A stretch of DNA of 64,000 nt from JAFGHJ01 sp964534175 (GTDB lineage: Bacteria > Hydrothermota > UBA3072): assembly GCA_964534175.1 (NCBI GenBank), contig CAZHNS010000003.1:1-64000 (forward strand). The letters are read 5' to 3'. The notes beneath the pieces were generated by a model, which was given only the letters and a program-made list of their open reading frames with translations, did no database searches and was not told the DNA's origin. Shown here one piece after another: positions 41,825-51,616 of the stretch. Position numbers and translations under genes: made by a program. Each line of letters opens with the position of its first letter. Position 1 is the stretch's first letter.

Positions 41825-42778
41825 TTAAATATTCCTTTTAAAGCTTCGCAGGAAAAACTTGTTTTCCCCGAAATTTACCATTTTTAATTCTCCTTTAGTT
41901 AAAAGATCTTCTACGATCTTCCAGGTTTTATTTGCCTTTTCCAAAATGTTTTTTACGTCTTTCTCCCGCATCGGGTGTACTGAAGTAATGCTTAGTATTT
42001 CTTCGCTTACATTTTTTGTCGCGGCAAATTCTGTTGCGGAGAAACCGCTTAGTAGTTCGACGTTCAGGTTCCTTTCTATAAATAAATTGTAAGCCATATT
42101 AATTGTTGTCTCATCGGGAACTGCTGCCGATTTACTTGCAGGAGGTCTTGTCGGAATCGAAATATAAGCCATATTTATTTTTAGAGAACCTATAAAGTCG
42201 GCAATTTCTTCTATGTTTTTTTTATGCGTATTTATGCCTTTTATTAACATAGTCTCAGTGTGAAGATTTCCTTTGTAGGTGTTACTGAATTTGACAATTC
42301 CTTTTAGTATATCTTGTAGCGATATATCGGGGTGTGGACGGTTAACTTTTTTCCAAATTACCTCATCCACAGCGTCTATTTTAACCGAAACCCAATCGGC
42401 TTTACTTAAATCTCTTCTAACTTCTGGAAGGTGTATTAAAGAGCCGTTTGTTATAACTGCAATAGGAAGACGTAAGTCTTTTAGTGACTCTATTTCGGCT
42501 CCCAGATTAATATCCAGTGTTGGTTCTCCGTCCGGGACGAAACTCAAGAAATCTATTTTTTCTTTTTGTTTTTTTAGCTCATCGATTTTTTCTGAGACTT
42601 GATTTTTGATTTCTTCTGTTTTATAAAACTCTTTTCTCTCATTCGAAAGATTATAAGTCTTTCCGACCTGGCAATATATGCATGAATAGGTGCATATTTT
42701 TGGAGGGATGTTGTTTACCCCCAGGCTTCTTCCGAGTCTTCTTGATGGGACAGGTCCGAAAGGTATCTTATTCCTCAT
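41825..42778 (-). CDS. Radical SAM protein (COG0731-like)
   Basis: 317 residues. Starts FGPVPSRRLGRSLGVN, then the cluster motif C-x3-C-x2-C in CTYSCIYCQ, a SAM-binding region DGEPTLD and ITNGSLIH. The family has wyosine-type relatives, but bacterial members are mostly uncharacterised. Overlaps hprK by 11 bases and abuts yggS. Confidence 0.85.
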   Translation of the reverse strand: MRNKIPFGPVPSRRLGRSLGVNNIPPKICTYSCIYCQVGKTYNLSNERKEFYKTEEIKNQVSEKIDELKKQKEKIDFLSFVPDGEPTLDINLGAEIESLKDLRLPIAVITNGSLIHLPEVRRDLSKADWVSVKIDAVDEVIWKKVNRPHPDISLQDILKGIVKFSNTYKGNLHTETMLIKGINTHKKNIEEIADFIGSLKINMAYISIPTRPPASKSAAVPDETTINMAYNLFIERNLNVELLSGFSATEFAATKNVSEEILSITSVHPMREKDVKNILEKANKTWKIVEDLLTKGELKMVNFGENKFFLRSFKRNI

Positions 42779-43748
42779 CTTCTTCTAAGCGTGCATATTT
42801 TTTTCTTTTTTTCTTAAGCTTTTTTACCAATTCGTGTTCAAATATTTCTGCGGAATAAAAACCTACATTCTTCCCTAAATAGTCCATAGCCACAACTTCG
42901 GCAATAGTTGCGATGTTTTTCCCGGGTACGAGAGGGATACTTATTTTTGGGATTGGAACGCCTAAAATTTGCACCTCTTCTGTTTCCAGTCCGGTTCTCG
43001 TGTAATCCTTAGTTTTTTCCCATTTTATAAGTTCTAATTGCATTTCCAATCTTTTTTGCATTCTGATTGCTTTTATCCCGAAGAGTGCTGCTACGTTTAA
43101 AATGCCGACTCCTCTTATTTCGATATTATGCATAAGGATATCTTCTTTTTCTTTCTCTTCTCCGACTAAGACATCTCTTTTTCTTTTTACGCAGACTATA
43201 TCATCCGCAACCAGACGATGTCCTTTCGTTATTAAATCCAGCGCAAGTTCACTTTTTCCCATTCCGCTTTCTCCGGTAATCAAAAGGCCAATACCGAAAA
43301 CGTCAACCAGATTGCCGTGTATATAGACGAAATCTGCCATTTTTTCTTCAAGATAAAAATGGATTACTTCTGATATCTGTGAAGAAGTTGCCTTTGTCTT
43401 GAGAAGAGGTATATTTGCATCTTTGCAGCCTTTAACAAGAATTTTTGGTGCCTTATAATTACAGGTTATTACTATGGCAGGCGGTTCAAAAGAGAGAAAC
43501 TTGGCTATTCTTTCGTTTAGTTCTTTTTTTGAAAGAGTAGAGATATATCCGATATCTCTGTTGCCTATTATCTGGATTGCATCAGAGGGGAAATCCTTAT
43601 AATAGCCTGCAAGTGTATATCCAGGCCTACTTATATATTTTTTGCCAATCTTACGGTTAACTCCCTTTTTCCCGGTAATTAATTCCAGATTAAAGTATCC
43701 TTTTATTCCTTCAATTAAATCTTTAACGGTTATTTTATCGCCTTCCAT
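42768..43748 (-). CDS. hprK: HPr kinase/phosphorylase
   Basis: 326 residues. N-terminal domain, then Walker A LITGESGMGKSELALDL at about 155, VADDIV, IRGVGILNV and the lysine-rich signature MQKRLEMQLELI. It phosphorylates HPr on Ser46 in many bacteria; no HPr or PTS gene is here, so the target is open. The acidic C-terminus runs into the radical SAM start. Overlaps hpf by 14 bases. Confidence 0.93.
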   Translation of the reverse strand: MEGDKITVKDLIEGIKGYFNLELITGKKGVNRKIGKKYISRPGYTLAGYYKDFPSDAIQIIGNRDIGYISTLSKKELNERIAKFLSFEPPAIVITCNYKAPKILVKGCKDANIPLLKTKATSSQISEVIHFYLEEKMADFVYIHGNLVDVFGIGLLITGESGMGKSELALDLITKGHRLVADDIVCVKRKRDVLVGEEKEKEDILMHNIEIRGVGILNVAALFGIKAIRMQKRLEMQLELIKWEKTKDYTRTGLETEEVQILGVPIPKISIPLVPGKNIATIAEVVAMDYLGKNVGFYSAEIFEHELVKKLKKKRKKYARLEEDEE

Positions 43749-44034
43749 GGTGTTCGGTTACCTTCTCCTCGAATTTTCTGACCTGTCTTTCAACTTTATT
43801 TATGGCTTCTGCAACAGTTTTAAAGGGGTCGTCTCCTTTTGCTTTAGCATTTATTTTTTTATGATCCATGGAAACATTAATTTCAGTGTCTCCTCTGTCG
43901 CCTTCGCCGTCTATTATTATCTCGATGTGCTTTATCCATTTGGAGAATCTGGTAAGTTTTTTGATTTTTTTTGAGATGAGAGCTTCGAGCTCGTCTGAAG
44001 AATCATAATGACGTGTTATTAATTTATAATCCAT
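43735..44034 (-). CDS. hpf: Short ribosome hibernation-promoting factor (HPF/RaiA)
   Basis: 99 residues with the HPF fold: MDYKLITRHYDSSDELEALI, KIKKLTRFSKWIKHIEIII and VSMDHKKINAKAKGDDPFKTVAEAI (in parts). Short form with no dimerisation tail. It binds the small subunit and idles ribosomes in starvation. Its ATG shares one base with the nadB stop. Confidence 0.93.
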   Translation of the reverse strand: MDYKLITRHYDSSDELEALISKKIKKLTRFSKWIKHIEIIIDGEGDRGDTEINVSMDHKKINAKAKGDDPFKTVAEAINKVERQVRKFEEKVTEHHGRR

Positions 44035-45611
44035 TATTCCTCCTTTCTTAAATAAGTGTGTTTTTTCAATTCTTCTTTTTCTTCCGGATGATCTTTGTTG
44101 TAATTAAGTCCCCTGGACTCTTTTCTCTTGAGAGCTGATTTTGTTATTAAGTAAGCTACAGTAACAAGAGAACGGAGTTCTACAATATCTCTTGAAAGGT
44201 AACTATTTTTGTATAATTCTTCAATTTCTCCCAGATAAAGATTAAACCTTCTCATAGCTCTGTTAAGACGATAGTCTCTTCGTACTATACCTACGTAGTC
44301 CCACATTGTTTGTTTGATTTCTCTTCTTGTATGAATAGCTAATACGCTTTCTTCAATTTTAGATCTTTTTTCATCGAGGAGTTTAAATTTTTCCGGAGAG
44401 ATATTGCTGACCTGCCAATCTTCGGCAATGCTGGCTGCCCTTGTGGAGAAAACCAGGGCTTCGAGTAAAGAATTGCTTGCCAGTCGGTTCGCTCCATGAA
44501 CACCGGTAAAGGCGACTTCTCCGGCTGCGAGAAGACCTTTAAGATCCGTTCTCCCGTAAAGATCTGTGTAAACTCCTCCACACATATAGTGAGCAGCGGG
44601 TACTACAGGTATTGGTTCTTTAGTAATATCGATAGAGTGCTTAAGGCATTCTTTATAAATGTTTGGAAAGGTCTTTTTAATAGAATCGGAGTCCTTATGT
44701 GATATGTCGAGAAGTACATAATCATATCCTTTCTCTTTTAATACAGAGTCGCTGGCACGCGCCACAATATCTCTTGGAGCCAGTTCCATTCTTTTATCGA
44801 AATCTTTCATAAATCTGTTACCTTTGCCGTCCGTGAGAATCGCTCCTTCTCCGCGTACAGCTTCCGAAATTAGGAATTGTCTTTCCATGTGATCTGGTGT
44901 CCAAAGTGTAGTTGGATGAAACTGAAAGAATTCCATATCTACTATTCTGCATCCAGCGTTGTAGGCGAGGGTAATGCCGTCTCCGGTTGCAACTGTTGGA
45001 TTGGAAGTATGCTGATAAACCTGACCAGCGCCACCTGTGGCGAGCAGAATAACTTTTCCAAAAACCTGAATAAGTTCTCCTGTAGAAACATCTAAAGCTG
45101 ATACTCCATGAACCTCGCCGTCGCTCGAGATAAGTTCAAAAGCAATATGATGTTCGAAGAGTCTTATGTTCGGGTGATTTTTAATTGCCGAAGTTAAGGT
45201 TTTTTCGATTTCTCTTCCCGTAAAATCTCCTGAATGAACTATTCTTCTCCTGGAGTGTCCTCCTTCTCTCCAGAGTTCCAAATTCGAAGTTTTATCTTTT
45301 GTGAAATTGACTCCCCATTCAATTAAATCTTCTATCAAAGCTGGGCCTTCTTTAACCATTATTTCTACAGCTTCTTTGATACAGAGCCCCGCGCCAGTTT
45401 TACAGGTATCTTCTATATGAGAAGCAAAAGAATCGTTTTTATCTAAAACTGCAGCTACTCCACCCTGTGCGTAGTTTGTATTGGCATCTGTTCTTTCTTT
45501 TTTTGTGAGGATTAACACATTTCCTTTACCAGAAACTCGGAGTGCGAAATTTAGCGCAGATATTCCGCTACCGATTATCAGAAAGTCTGTATTTATTCTT
45601 CTTGTCTCCAT
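44034..45611 (-). CDS. nadB: L-aspartate oxidase
   Basis: 525 residues. FAD dinucleotide-binding start FLIIGSGISALNFALRV, then TNYAQGGVAAVLDKNDS, GGHSRRRIVHSGDFTG, HYMCGGVYTDLYGRTDLKG (in part) and GANRLASNSLLEALVFS. It oxidises aspartate to iminoaspartate for NAD synthesis, using fumarate as acceptor without oxygen. nadA and nadC are not in the window. Overlaps murA by 19 bases. Confidence 0.95.
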   Translation of the reverse strand: METRRINTDFLIIGSGISALNFALRVSGKGNVLILTKKERTDANTNYAQGGVAAVLDKNDSFASHIEDTCKTGAGLCIKEAVEIMVKEGPALIEDLIEWGVNFTKDKTSNLELWREGGHSRRRIVHSGDFTGREIEKTLTSAIKNHPNIRLFEHHIAFELISSDGEVHGVSALDVSTGELIQVFGKVILLATGGAGQVYQHTSNPTVATGDGITLAYNAGCRIVDMEFFQFHPTTLWTPDHMERQFLISEAVRGEGAILTDGKGNRFMKDFDKRMELAPRDIVARASDSVLKEKGYDYVLLDISHKDSDSIKKTFPNIYKECLKHSIDITKEPIPVVPAAHYMCGGVYTDLYGRTDLKGLLAAGEVAFTGVHGANRLASNSLLEALVFSTRAASIAEDWQVSNISPEKFKLLDEKRSKIEESVLAIHTRREIKQTMWDYVGIVRRDYRLNRAMRRFNLYLGEIEELYKNSYLSRDIVELRSLVTVAYLITKSALKRKESRGLNYNKDHPEEKEELKKHTYLRKEE

Positions 45612-46855
45612 ATTTGAGCGCCCAATTTTCGGAGTCTTTCTTCAATGTTTTCATAACCCCTATCTATGTGGTAAATTCTTCTTACTTCAGTGGTTCCCGA
45701 TGCCGACAGACCAGCCAGTACGAGAGCTGCGGAAGCGCGGAGATCGGAAGCCATAACAGTAGTTCCGTAAAGACAGGGTACACCTTTTATCACGACATAA
45801 TCACTTTCCCGCTTTATATTTGCCCCCATCCTGATGAGTTCCATGACGTGCATAAATCTTTCTTCGAATATTTTTTCTCTCACTATTGATACTCCGTTAG
45901 AGAGGCAAAGTAAAGCAGTAAATTGTGCTTGCATGTCTGTTGGAAAACCAGGAAAGGGAGCGGTTTCGATATCCGTGCTTAGGATATCTTTATTCATTTT
46001 TACAGCGATTCCATTCTTTTCTACAAAAATATCCACACCTACTTCTTCCAATTTGTCTAAAAAAGATTGAAGGTGATCTTGTTTTGCTCCTTCCAGGAAA
46101 ACTTCACCTCTGGATATTGCTGCTCCCAGGGCAAGTGTTCCCGCTTCTATTCTGTCGGGAATGATTTCATATTCACAACCGTGCAGTTTTTTTACTCCCC
46201 TTATTTCTATTCTTCGAGTTCCCTGCCCTTTTATTTTTGCTCCGCATTTATTTAAAAAATTGGCAACGTCGGTTACTTCGGGTTCCATTGCTGCTCCTTC
46301 AATAACTGTGAGGCCTTTTGCGAGGGTGGCGGCGGTCATTACATTTACTGTAGCTCCTACAGAAGGACCATTTGGGCCTTCAAGAAAAATGCAGGAACCT
46401 TTTAGTTTATTTCCGTATGCATCTATATATCCATGATTAATAGAAATATCCGCTTTTAATCTTTTTAATCCTCTAATATGGAGATTGATTGGTCTTGTGC
46501 CTATAGCACATCCTCCGGGTAATGAAACTATTGCTCTTCCGACTCTTGCGATTAGGGGACCGAGTACGTAATAGCTTGCTCTCATCTGTCTGACTAATTC
46601 ATAAGGGGCCTCATAACCTACCGCACCTCTTGTGTCTACTTTTACTTTGTTTCCTTCAATAGAAATAGATGCTCCAAGAACTTCGAGTACCTTTTTCATG
46701 GTATGAATATCCCGGAGTATAGGTACATTCTCTATTACGAATTCATCTTCAGAAAGCAGAGTTGCGGCGAGAATCGGAAGAGCAGAATTCTTTGAACCCT
46801 TTATCTTTACTTTGCCTTTTAAACTTTGGCCGCCTTCGATTACGAATTTATCCAT
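45593..46855 (-). CDS. murA: UDP-N-acetylglucosamine 1-carboxyvinyltransferase
   Basis: 420 residues, the usual MurA length. KGSKNSALPILAATLLS near the N-terminus and the catalytic loop LPGGCAIGTRP with C116, so fosfomycin-sensitive type. First committed step of peptidoglycan synthesis. Overlaps polX by 8 bases and nadB by 19. Confidence 0.96.
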   Translation of the reverse strand: MDKFVIEGGQSLKGKVKIKGSKNSALPILAATLLSEDEFVIENVPILRDIHTMKKVLEVLGASISIEGNKVKVDTRGAVGYEAPYELVRQMRASYYVLGPLIARVGRAIVSLPGGCAIGTRPINLHIRGLKRLKADISINHGYIDAYGNKLKGSCIFLEGPNGPSVGATVNVMTAATLAKGLTVIEGAAMEPEVTDVANFLNKCGAKIKGQGTRRIEIRGVKKLHGCEYEIIPDRIEAGTLALGAAISRGEVFLEGAKQDHLQSFLDKLEEVGVDIFVEKNGIAVKMNKDILSTDIETAPFPGFPTDMQAQFTALLCLSNGVSIVREKIFEERFMHVMELIRMGANIKRESDYVVIKGVPCLYGTTVMASDLRASAALVLAGLSASGTTEVRRIYHIDRGYENIEERLRKLGAQIWRQEE

Positions 46856-48566
46856 TTCTTTTTAAAATCTTTAAGAGGTCTTTAAGAGGGTAAGTGTTTA
46901 TAACAGAATCACTGTTAATCCAGGCTCTTCTTGCTATTCCTACCCCTAAATCCATCCATTTAAACATATCGAAATTATGAGCGTCTGTACTTATACAGAG
47001 TTTAATATCTCTTTTATTTGCTTCCTTTGCATTAAAATCATTCAGGTCTAATCTATCATAATACGCGTTTATTTCAAGTATCTTTTTTTCTTCTTCTGCT
47101 TTGCTCATTACTCTGTCTAAATCGACTTCATAGCCGGCTCTGCTTGATATCAATCGACCTGTAGGATGAGCTAATATAGTGAGATAAGGATTTTCTAATG
47201 CTTTTTCCATTCTTTTTGTTACGTTCTTCTTAAAGCCCGAGTGTATTGCTCCAATCACAAAATCAAGTTTTTCTAAAATTTCGTCCCTAAAATCTAGAGA
47301 ACCATCGGATAATATATCGCTTTCTGTACCCTTTAGTATTCTAAAATCATCTGAATTTTCATTTAAAGCGTCTATTTCATCTATCTGCTTTTTGAGGGTC
47401 TCTTCAGTCAATCCATTTGCATAGACGGCGGATTTGGAATGATCTGTTATACCGATATAAGAGTAACCGAAATCTTTTGCGAATGAGGCAAGTTCCTTTA
47501 TACTTTTTTCCCCGTCAGAGTATTTTGAATGAGTGTGTAAATTACCTTTAATATCGTTATAGTTTATTAAATCAGGAAGTTTTCCTTTGAGGGCCAATTC
47601 GATTTCTCCTCTATTTTCTCTGAGCTCGGGCGGGATAAAATCCATGCCGAGGAGATTGTATATTTCTTTTTCGGTTTTTCCCGCGACCATCTTTTCTTTT
47701 TTGAAAACTCCGTATTCGTTAATTTTCAGGCCCTTTTTTATTGCCATACCCCTTAACTTAACGTTATGGTCCTTGGAACCGGTAAAGTATAAAAGAGCAG
47801 CACCGTAAGATTCATTTGGAAGAATCCGGAGATCCATTTGTATATCGATTCCTTTCAACATAACCGAGACTTTAGTTTTTCCGGATTCTAAAATCTTTTT
47901 TATTTCCGGAAAAGAAGTAAAGCTGTCGATTACTTTTTGGGGATGTGCTGATTCTATAAGTATATCTATATCTCCTACGGTTTCTTTCATTCTTCGCAAG
48001 GATCCGGCAGTGGAAACTCTTTTGACTGATTTCAAATTTTTTAATTTTTTTAAAATTTCTTTTACAATTGGAGTTACTTTTCCCAGAGTGAAACGCCGAT
48101 TCTTTCCTGTTCTCTCTTCGTAAAATTTGATATTTTCAAGAATTTTTTCTGCTTTTTTATTCCCCAATCCCTCTATTTTTGAAAAGGAACCTTTTTCTAT
48201 CACTTTTTTTAAATCCTGCAGGTTGTTTACTTGCAGTTCCTTATGGAGTGAGTGGATAGTTCTTGGACCCAGGTCTCTTATTTGTAAAAGATTAAAAAGG
48301 GATTCAGGGATATTTTTCAGGACTTCTTCAAGTTTTGTCATTTTGCCAGTTGTTAAGTATTCTTCTATTTTCTTTGCAATGCCGGCGCCCACACCTTCTA
48401 TTTCTGTAAGATTACCATCTTTGTATATTTTTTCAATATCTTCGGGCAGGTCTTTTATTACATTACCCGCTTTTCTGTAAGCACGGATTTTAAAAAAATT
48501 TTCACCCGACAGGTCTAAACCGTCAGCGATTTTAAATAGCAAATCTGCAACCTCACGGTTTCTCAT
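46848..48566 (-). CDS. polX: DNA polymerase/3'-5' exonuclease PolX
   Basis: 572 residues. N-terminal helix-hairpin-helix region (EIEGVGAGIAKKIEEYL, IEGLGNKKAEKIL), family X nucleotidyltransferase with TVGDIDILIES, and a C-terminal PHP phosphoesterase (LHTHSKYSDGEKSIKELAS, GITDHSKSA, ISTDAHNF). It fills gaps in base-excision repair. First gene of the operon; leaderless promoter upstream. Confidence 0.95.
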   Translation of the reverse strand: MRNREVADLLFKIADGLDLSGENFFKIRAYRKAGNVIKDLPEDIEKIYKDGNLTEIEGVGAGIAKKIEEYLTTGKMTKLEEVLKNIPESLFNLLQIRDLGPRTIHSLHKELQVNNLQDLKKVIEKGSFSKIEGLGNKKAEKILENIKFYEERTGKNRRFTLGKVTPIVKEILKKLKNLKSVKRVSTAGSLRRMKETVGDIDILIESAHPQKVIDSFTSFPEIKKILESGKTKVSVMLKGIDIQMDLRILPNESYGAALLYFTGSKDHNVKLRGMAIKKGLKINEYGVFKKEKMVAGKTEKEIYNLLGMDFIPPELRENRGEIELALKGKLPDLINYNDIKGNLHTHSKYSDGEKSIKELASFAKDFGYSYIGITDHSKSAVYANGLTEETLKKQIDEIDALNENSDDFRILKGTESDILSDGSLDFRDEILEKLDFVIGAIHSGFKKNVTKRMEKALENPYLTILAHPTGRLISSRAGYEVDLDRVMSKAEEEKKILEINAYYDRLDLNDFNAKEANKRDIKLCISTDAHNFDMFKWMDLGVGIARRAWINSDSVINTYPLKDLLKILKRNG

Positions 48567-48573
48567 TTATAAT

Positions 48574-48602
48574 ATTATAAAAGTTCTGGAGGTAAAAGTC
48601 AA
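48574..48602 (-). promoter_or_regulatory. Leaderless-type promoter of the polX operon
   Basis: TTGACT (48602-48597), 17-base spacer, TATAAT (48579-48574), 7 bases to ATG 48566. The only GGAGG-like sequence is on the other side of the promoter, so no ribosome site is used. Confidence 0.65.
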
Positions 48603-48705
48603 CCGGGAAAATATAAGCGAAGAAGTTACGCTTACCGCAATCCGCTTTCCGCTAAACCCAACCCTACACACAATTTCTAAACATGTAGAAAATGTAAAAC
48701 TTGTT

Positions 48706-51273
48706 TTATCTCGCGATTTTTATAATTTTTTCCTCGTCGACTTTTTCTCCGTCTATTTCTAAAACCGCAAAATAAATACCCGGATTTGCATCTTCTCCCC
48801 AGGTGACAGATTCGATATCTGGTTCAATTGTTGCGTTTATAAGGGTTTCTATTTTTCTGCCGAGTACATCGTAAATTGTTAATTTCACATTCGCAGTATT
48901 TTCAAGGGTTAAAAGAATATCTGTTTCATCTGTGAAAGGGCTTCTAATATTTAAGAATTTGGGTTCCTCTTCTTCGTCCTCCGGTGGTTCGATAGTGCCG
49001 CTTGTTCCCCCTGATATCGCTATTGCAAAAGGTACTCTGCCGTTTGGAATATTGTGACCTCGAACTGATATGCGGTAAATTCCGATTCGCGGGGGCGTTG
49101 GCAACAATACAACTTCGACGTTGTTTACTCTGTCGGGAGAACCACCTGTGGCAGAAAAACCATTTGAGAATGCATTGCCCCTGTATCTGTTGCCGTCGGG
49201 TGCGGTTATTATTAAGTCGAGATCATTTACAAGAGCTGGGTCTGCTAAGGCCATTGCGGCTGTATCACTCCACGTAAGCACAAATTTTAAAGGTTCGGTA
49301 TTGTTTGTTATAGATATTATATTTATAACTGAATCTCCTGTAGATACACCTGCTGCGTTATCCAGGACAACCAGTGCTCTGGATTCTCCGGAAAAGTAGA
49401 GCGCGTTATCCAGCACTACTCGTCCCCAACCTTCCGCTCTGTTGGGCACAGGATTTCCTTTTCCTCCGCTCGTTCCCATATCCACTGTAGAAGCGATTAA
49501 AGTGGCTTTGACAAGAGCAGCAGAAGGTTCAAAAGAATTTCCAGATGAGGTATCCCCTGTAGGATGAAAACCATCTTTGAAGTATTCTCTTATCATAGCG
49601 CAGGCAGCGGATATATGAGGTGCTGACTGCGATGTTCCTGCCATTCCCATGAGATTTGGATGAGCCGAATCTCCTGCCCAGGTTGTGTTTGCTTTACCCC
49701 CCCATATGAAATGTCTGCTCTCATCGAAGGGGTCGGTTCCTCCCGGTGCTACAACATCGGGTTTTATTCTTCCGTCAGCTGTCCATCCTCTGGAAGAAAA
49801 GCTGGTTATGGAGTCTGCTGAAACATCGAAGCTTGGAAGCCAGGAAGAACCCACAGAGATACAATTTTTAGCCGTAGAAGGCGGCATTATGGTATTGGGA
49901 TCCGGTCCTTTGTTTCCGGCTGAAACAACCACCACGAAGTCTTTATTGTTCCATACCATATTATCTATATCTATTGCAGCTCCTATATATTCTGCTGATG
50001 GGCTTTCATAGTTCCAGGAATTTTGATGTATTTTTGAATTGTAAGTGTTATATGCTTTATCCATAGCGGCTGGGAAATCGAAGTCTCCAAGTTTACAGGT
50101 GTCCGATTCCGTATAACCAAAGTCCTGTACATAAAGTCTTACGGGGAAATGATCTACTATATTTCCTCTGGTTTGTCCTCCCCAGTCGTAGTAGTGCATA
50201 AGATTACCTCCATTGGGATGATTGTCGGCTATAGAAAGATTTCCGGCTATAATCGTGGCAACATTTGTTCCGTGATTACATCCACCCGGTTCGTTAGGAG
50301 AAGAAACTTCCTCGAGGTTTCCTCCTTCAGCAGTGTAAGCCTGGACTACTATGTGAGAAGGCCCGGGAGGGTCATCTTCCGGGTCCTGAAAAAAAGCGTT
50401 CCAGTAATCGAGTCCCGAATCGAAAATTGTTATAATTTCTCCTTCACCGGTTATACCTTTATCTGCTAGGGTTTTGCCATTTGTGACCGTATCCCATGGT
50501 TCTTCTAAATCATTGTCTTCTTGAATTGTAAAGCTGTCCCTCGGAACCTGTAGGGAATATCTCCAGGTTGAAGAAGATAGAACTTTTTTTGAATATGGTA
50601 CAATGGATTGGACTTCACTTAAATTCGCCAGAGCGTTTAGTGAATCGGGAGGAATTCTTATTATCATCCTTTTAGAACTTTTCTGGATTTGCTGAATATC
50701 GGAGCCCCATTTCTCTAATTTGTTAGCGATGCCGTCGAGTGAGATATCTTTGAAAAATCTTATTGAAAGATGAAGTAGCGGGTCGTTTGGAATCCAGAGG
50801 ATGTCTTTTGTACAATTGCATCGCTGCTCTTTTATCTTTTTTACTTTATTATTTTCAATTACGGCGGTAGCCGTAGGTAATGTATTTTCTACTTTATTGC
50901 TCCTTTTTTTGTAAACATTCGGATGGATTTTATACTCAGGATGAAAGATTCCGATCCACCTTACAAACGGGAATTTTTCTACTTTGTTTTTTTCTTCGGG
51001 TGTCATTTGAATAATGTATGCAAAGTGTGGAACATAGGAGTGGAAAATGCCTCCTTCTGTACTGATTTTATTTTTCCAATTTTGATAAATGGAGCCTGTA
51101 AATTGTACAATATAATAGTTTTCTCCTTTAGACTCAGATGCTCGCATTTTTTTACTGAATTCCGGAGGATTTTGAAGCGGATCAAATTTTTTGTTTATAA
51201 AAGAAATGGTCATATCTTCCGAATAAAGAATATTGGAAGAGAGTAGAATAAGTATTGCAAAGATTTTTTTCAT
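48706..51273 (-). CDS. Secreted subtilisin-family (S8) protease with T9SS-like C-terminal domain
   Basis: 855 residues from ATG 51273, behind GGGAGGTCCT; the frame upstream of it crosses the promoter. Signal peptide 1-18. N-terminal about 40-270 is a propeptide-like region. Catalytic triad: D at about 282 (IFDSGLDYW), H at about 333 (CNHGTNVATI), S at about 547 (MAGTSQSAPHISAA). A beta-sandwich follows the protease and an acidic EPPEDEEEEP linker leads to a sorting domain (about 780-855, VKLTIYDVLGRKIETLI). Surface-exposed or released protease. Confidence 0.9.
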   Translation of the reverse strand: MKKIFAILILLSSNILYSEDMTISFINKKFDPLQNPPEFSKKMRASESKGENYYIVQFTGSIYQNWKNKISTEGGIFHSYVPHFAYIIQMTPEEKNKVEKFPFVRWIGIFHPEYKIHPNVYKKRSNKVENTLPTATAVIENNKVKKIKEQRCNCTKDILWIPNDPLLHLSIRFFKDISLDGIANKLEKWGSDIQQIQKSSKRMIIRIPPDSLNALANLSEVQSIVPYSKKVLSSSTWRYSLQVPRDSFTIQEDNDLEEPWDTVTNGKTLADKGITGEGEIITIFDSGLDYWNAFFQDPEDDPPGPSHIVVQAYTAEGGNLEEVSSPNEPGGCNHGTNVATIIAGNLSIADNHPNGGNLMHYYDWGGQTRGNIVDHFPVRLYVQDFGYTESDTCKLGDFDFPAAMDKAYNTYNSKIHQNSWNYESPSAEYIGAAIDIDNMVWNNKDFVVVVSAGNKGPDPNTIMPPSTAKNCISVGSSWLPSFDVSADSITSFSSRGWTADGRIKPDVVAPGGTDPFDESRHFIWGGKANTTWAGDSAHPNLMGMAGTSQSAPHISAACAMIREYFKDGFHPTGDTSSGNSFEPSAALVKATLIASTVDMGTSGGKGNPVPNRAEGWGRVVLDNALYFSGESRALVVLDNAAGVSTGDSVINIISITNNTEPLKFVLTWSDTAAMALADPALVNDLDLIITAPDGNRYRGNAFSNGFSATGGSPDRVNNVEVVLLPTPPRIGIYRISVRGHNIPNGRVPFAIAISGGTSGTIEPPEDEEEEPKFLNIRSPFTDETDILLTLENTANVKLTIYDVLGRKIETLINATIEPDIESVTWGEDANPGIYFAVLEIDGEKVDEEKIIKIAR

Positions 51274-51297
51274 AGGACCTCCCGGGTTATACTTAAC

Positions 51298-51326
51298 ATT
51301 ATGAAAAACTTTCATCGATATGTCAA
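51298..51326 (-). promoter_or_regulatory. Promoter of the subtilase gene
   Basis: TTGACA (51326-51321), 17-base spacer, CATAAT (51303-51298), 25 bases before ATG 51273. Confidence 0.6.
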
Positions 51327-51351
51327 GTATTTTTCTATAAAAGACTAAAAT

Positions 51352-51390
51352 TAGCCACCAAGACACTAAGTCACAAAGAGTGTTAGCATT
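51352..51390. repeat. CACAAAGACACTAAG word repeat, single arm
   Basis: TAGCCACCAAGACACTAAG then TCACAAAGAGTGTTAG. It matches the left arm of the repeat at 53057-53163. Confidence 0.5.
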
Positions 51391-51400
51391 AAATCCTATT

Positions 51401-51429
51401 AACAAAAAAGGCGGAGTTTCCTCCGCCTT
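51401..51429 (-). terminator. Rho-independent terminator after the 22-residue ORF
   Basis: Stem AAGGCGGAG/CTCCGCCTT (51429-51421 with 51416-51408), 4-base loop, then TTTTTTGTT on the minus strand. The T-run shows it works on the minus strand. Confidence 0.85.
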
Positions 51430-51454
51430 GATTATCTTCTTTGTTGGTGGTTTT

Positions 51455-51523
51455 TTAGTTTAAGTTTTTTGCTATCTGGTACTCTTCTCTGAAAGCCCTG
51501 AATCTTTTATTTCTTAATTTCAT
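51455..51523 (-). CDS. 22-residue basic microprotein
   Basis: ATG 51523 has an ideal ribosome site, CGGAGGTTAAAA, and the frame ends in TAA at 51457-51455, just before a strong terminator on the same strand. The peptide begins MKLRNKRFRAFREEYQIA and is rich in Lys and Arg with no hydrophobic segment. A dedicated ribosome site plus terminator argue that it is made. No family is recognised; it could also be a leader peptide or the coding part of a small RNA. Confidence 0.6.
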   Translation of the reverse strand: MKLRNKRFRAFREEYQIAKNLN

Positions 51524-51616
51524 TTTTAACCTCCGTTTATTTGTTAGGTTAGACGCACGGAGTGGCGTTTTGTTTCAATTTTTTGTAAACTTGCATAAAT
51601 TATTAAGCGAACTTAA

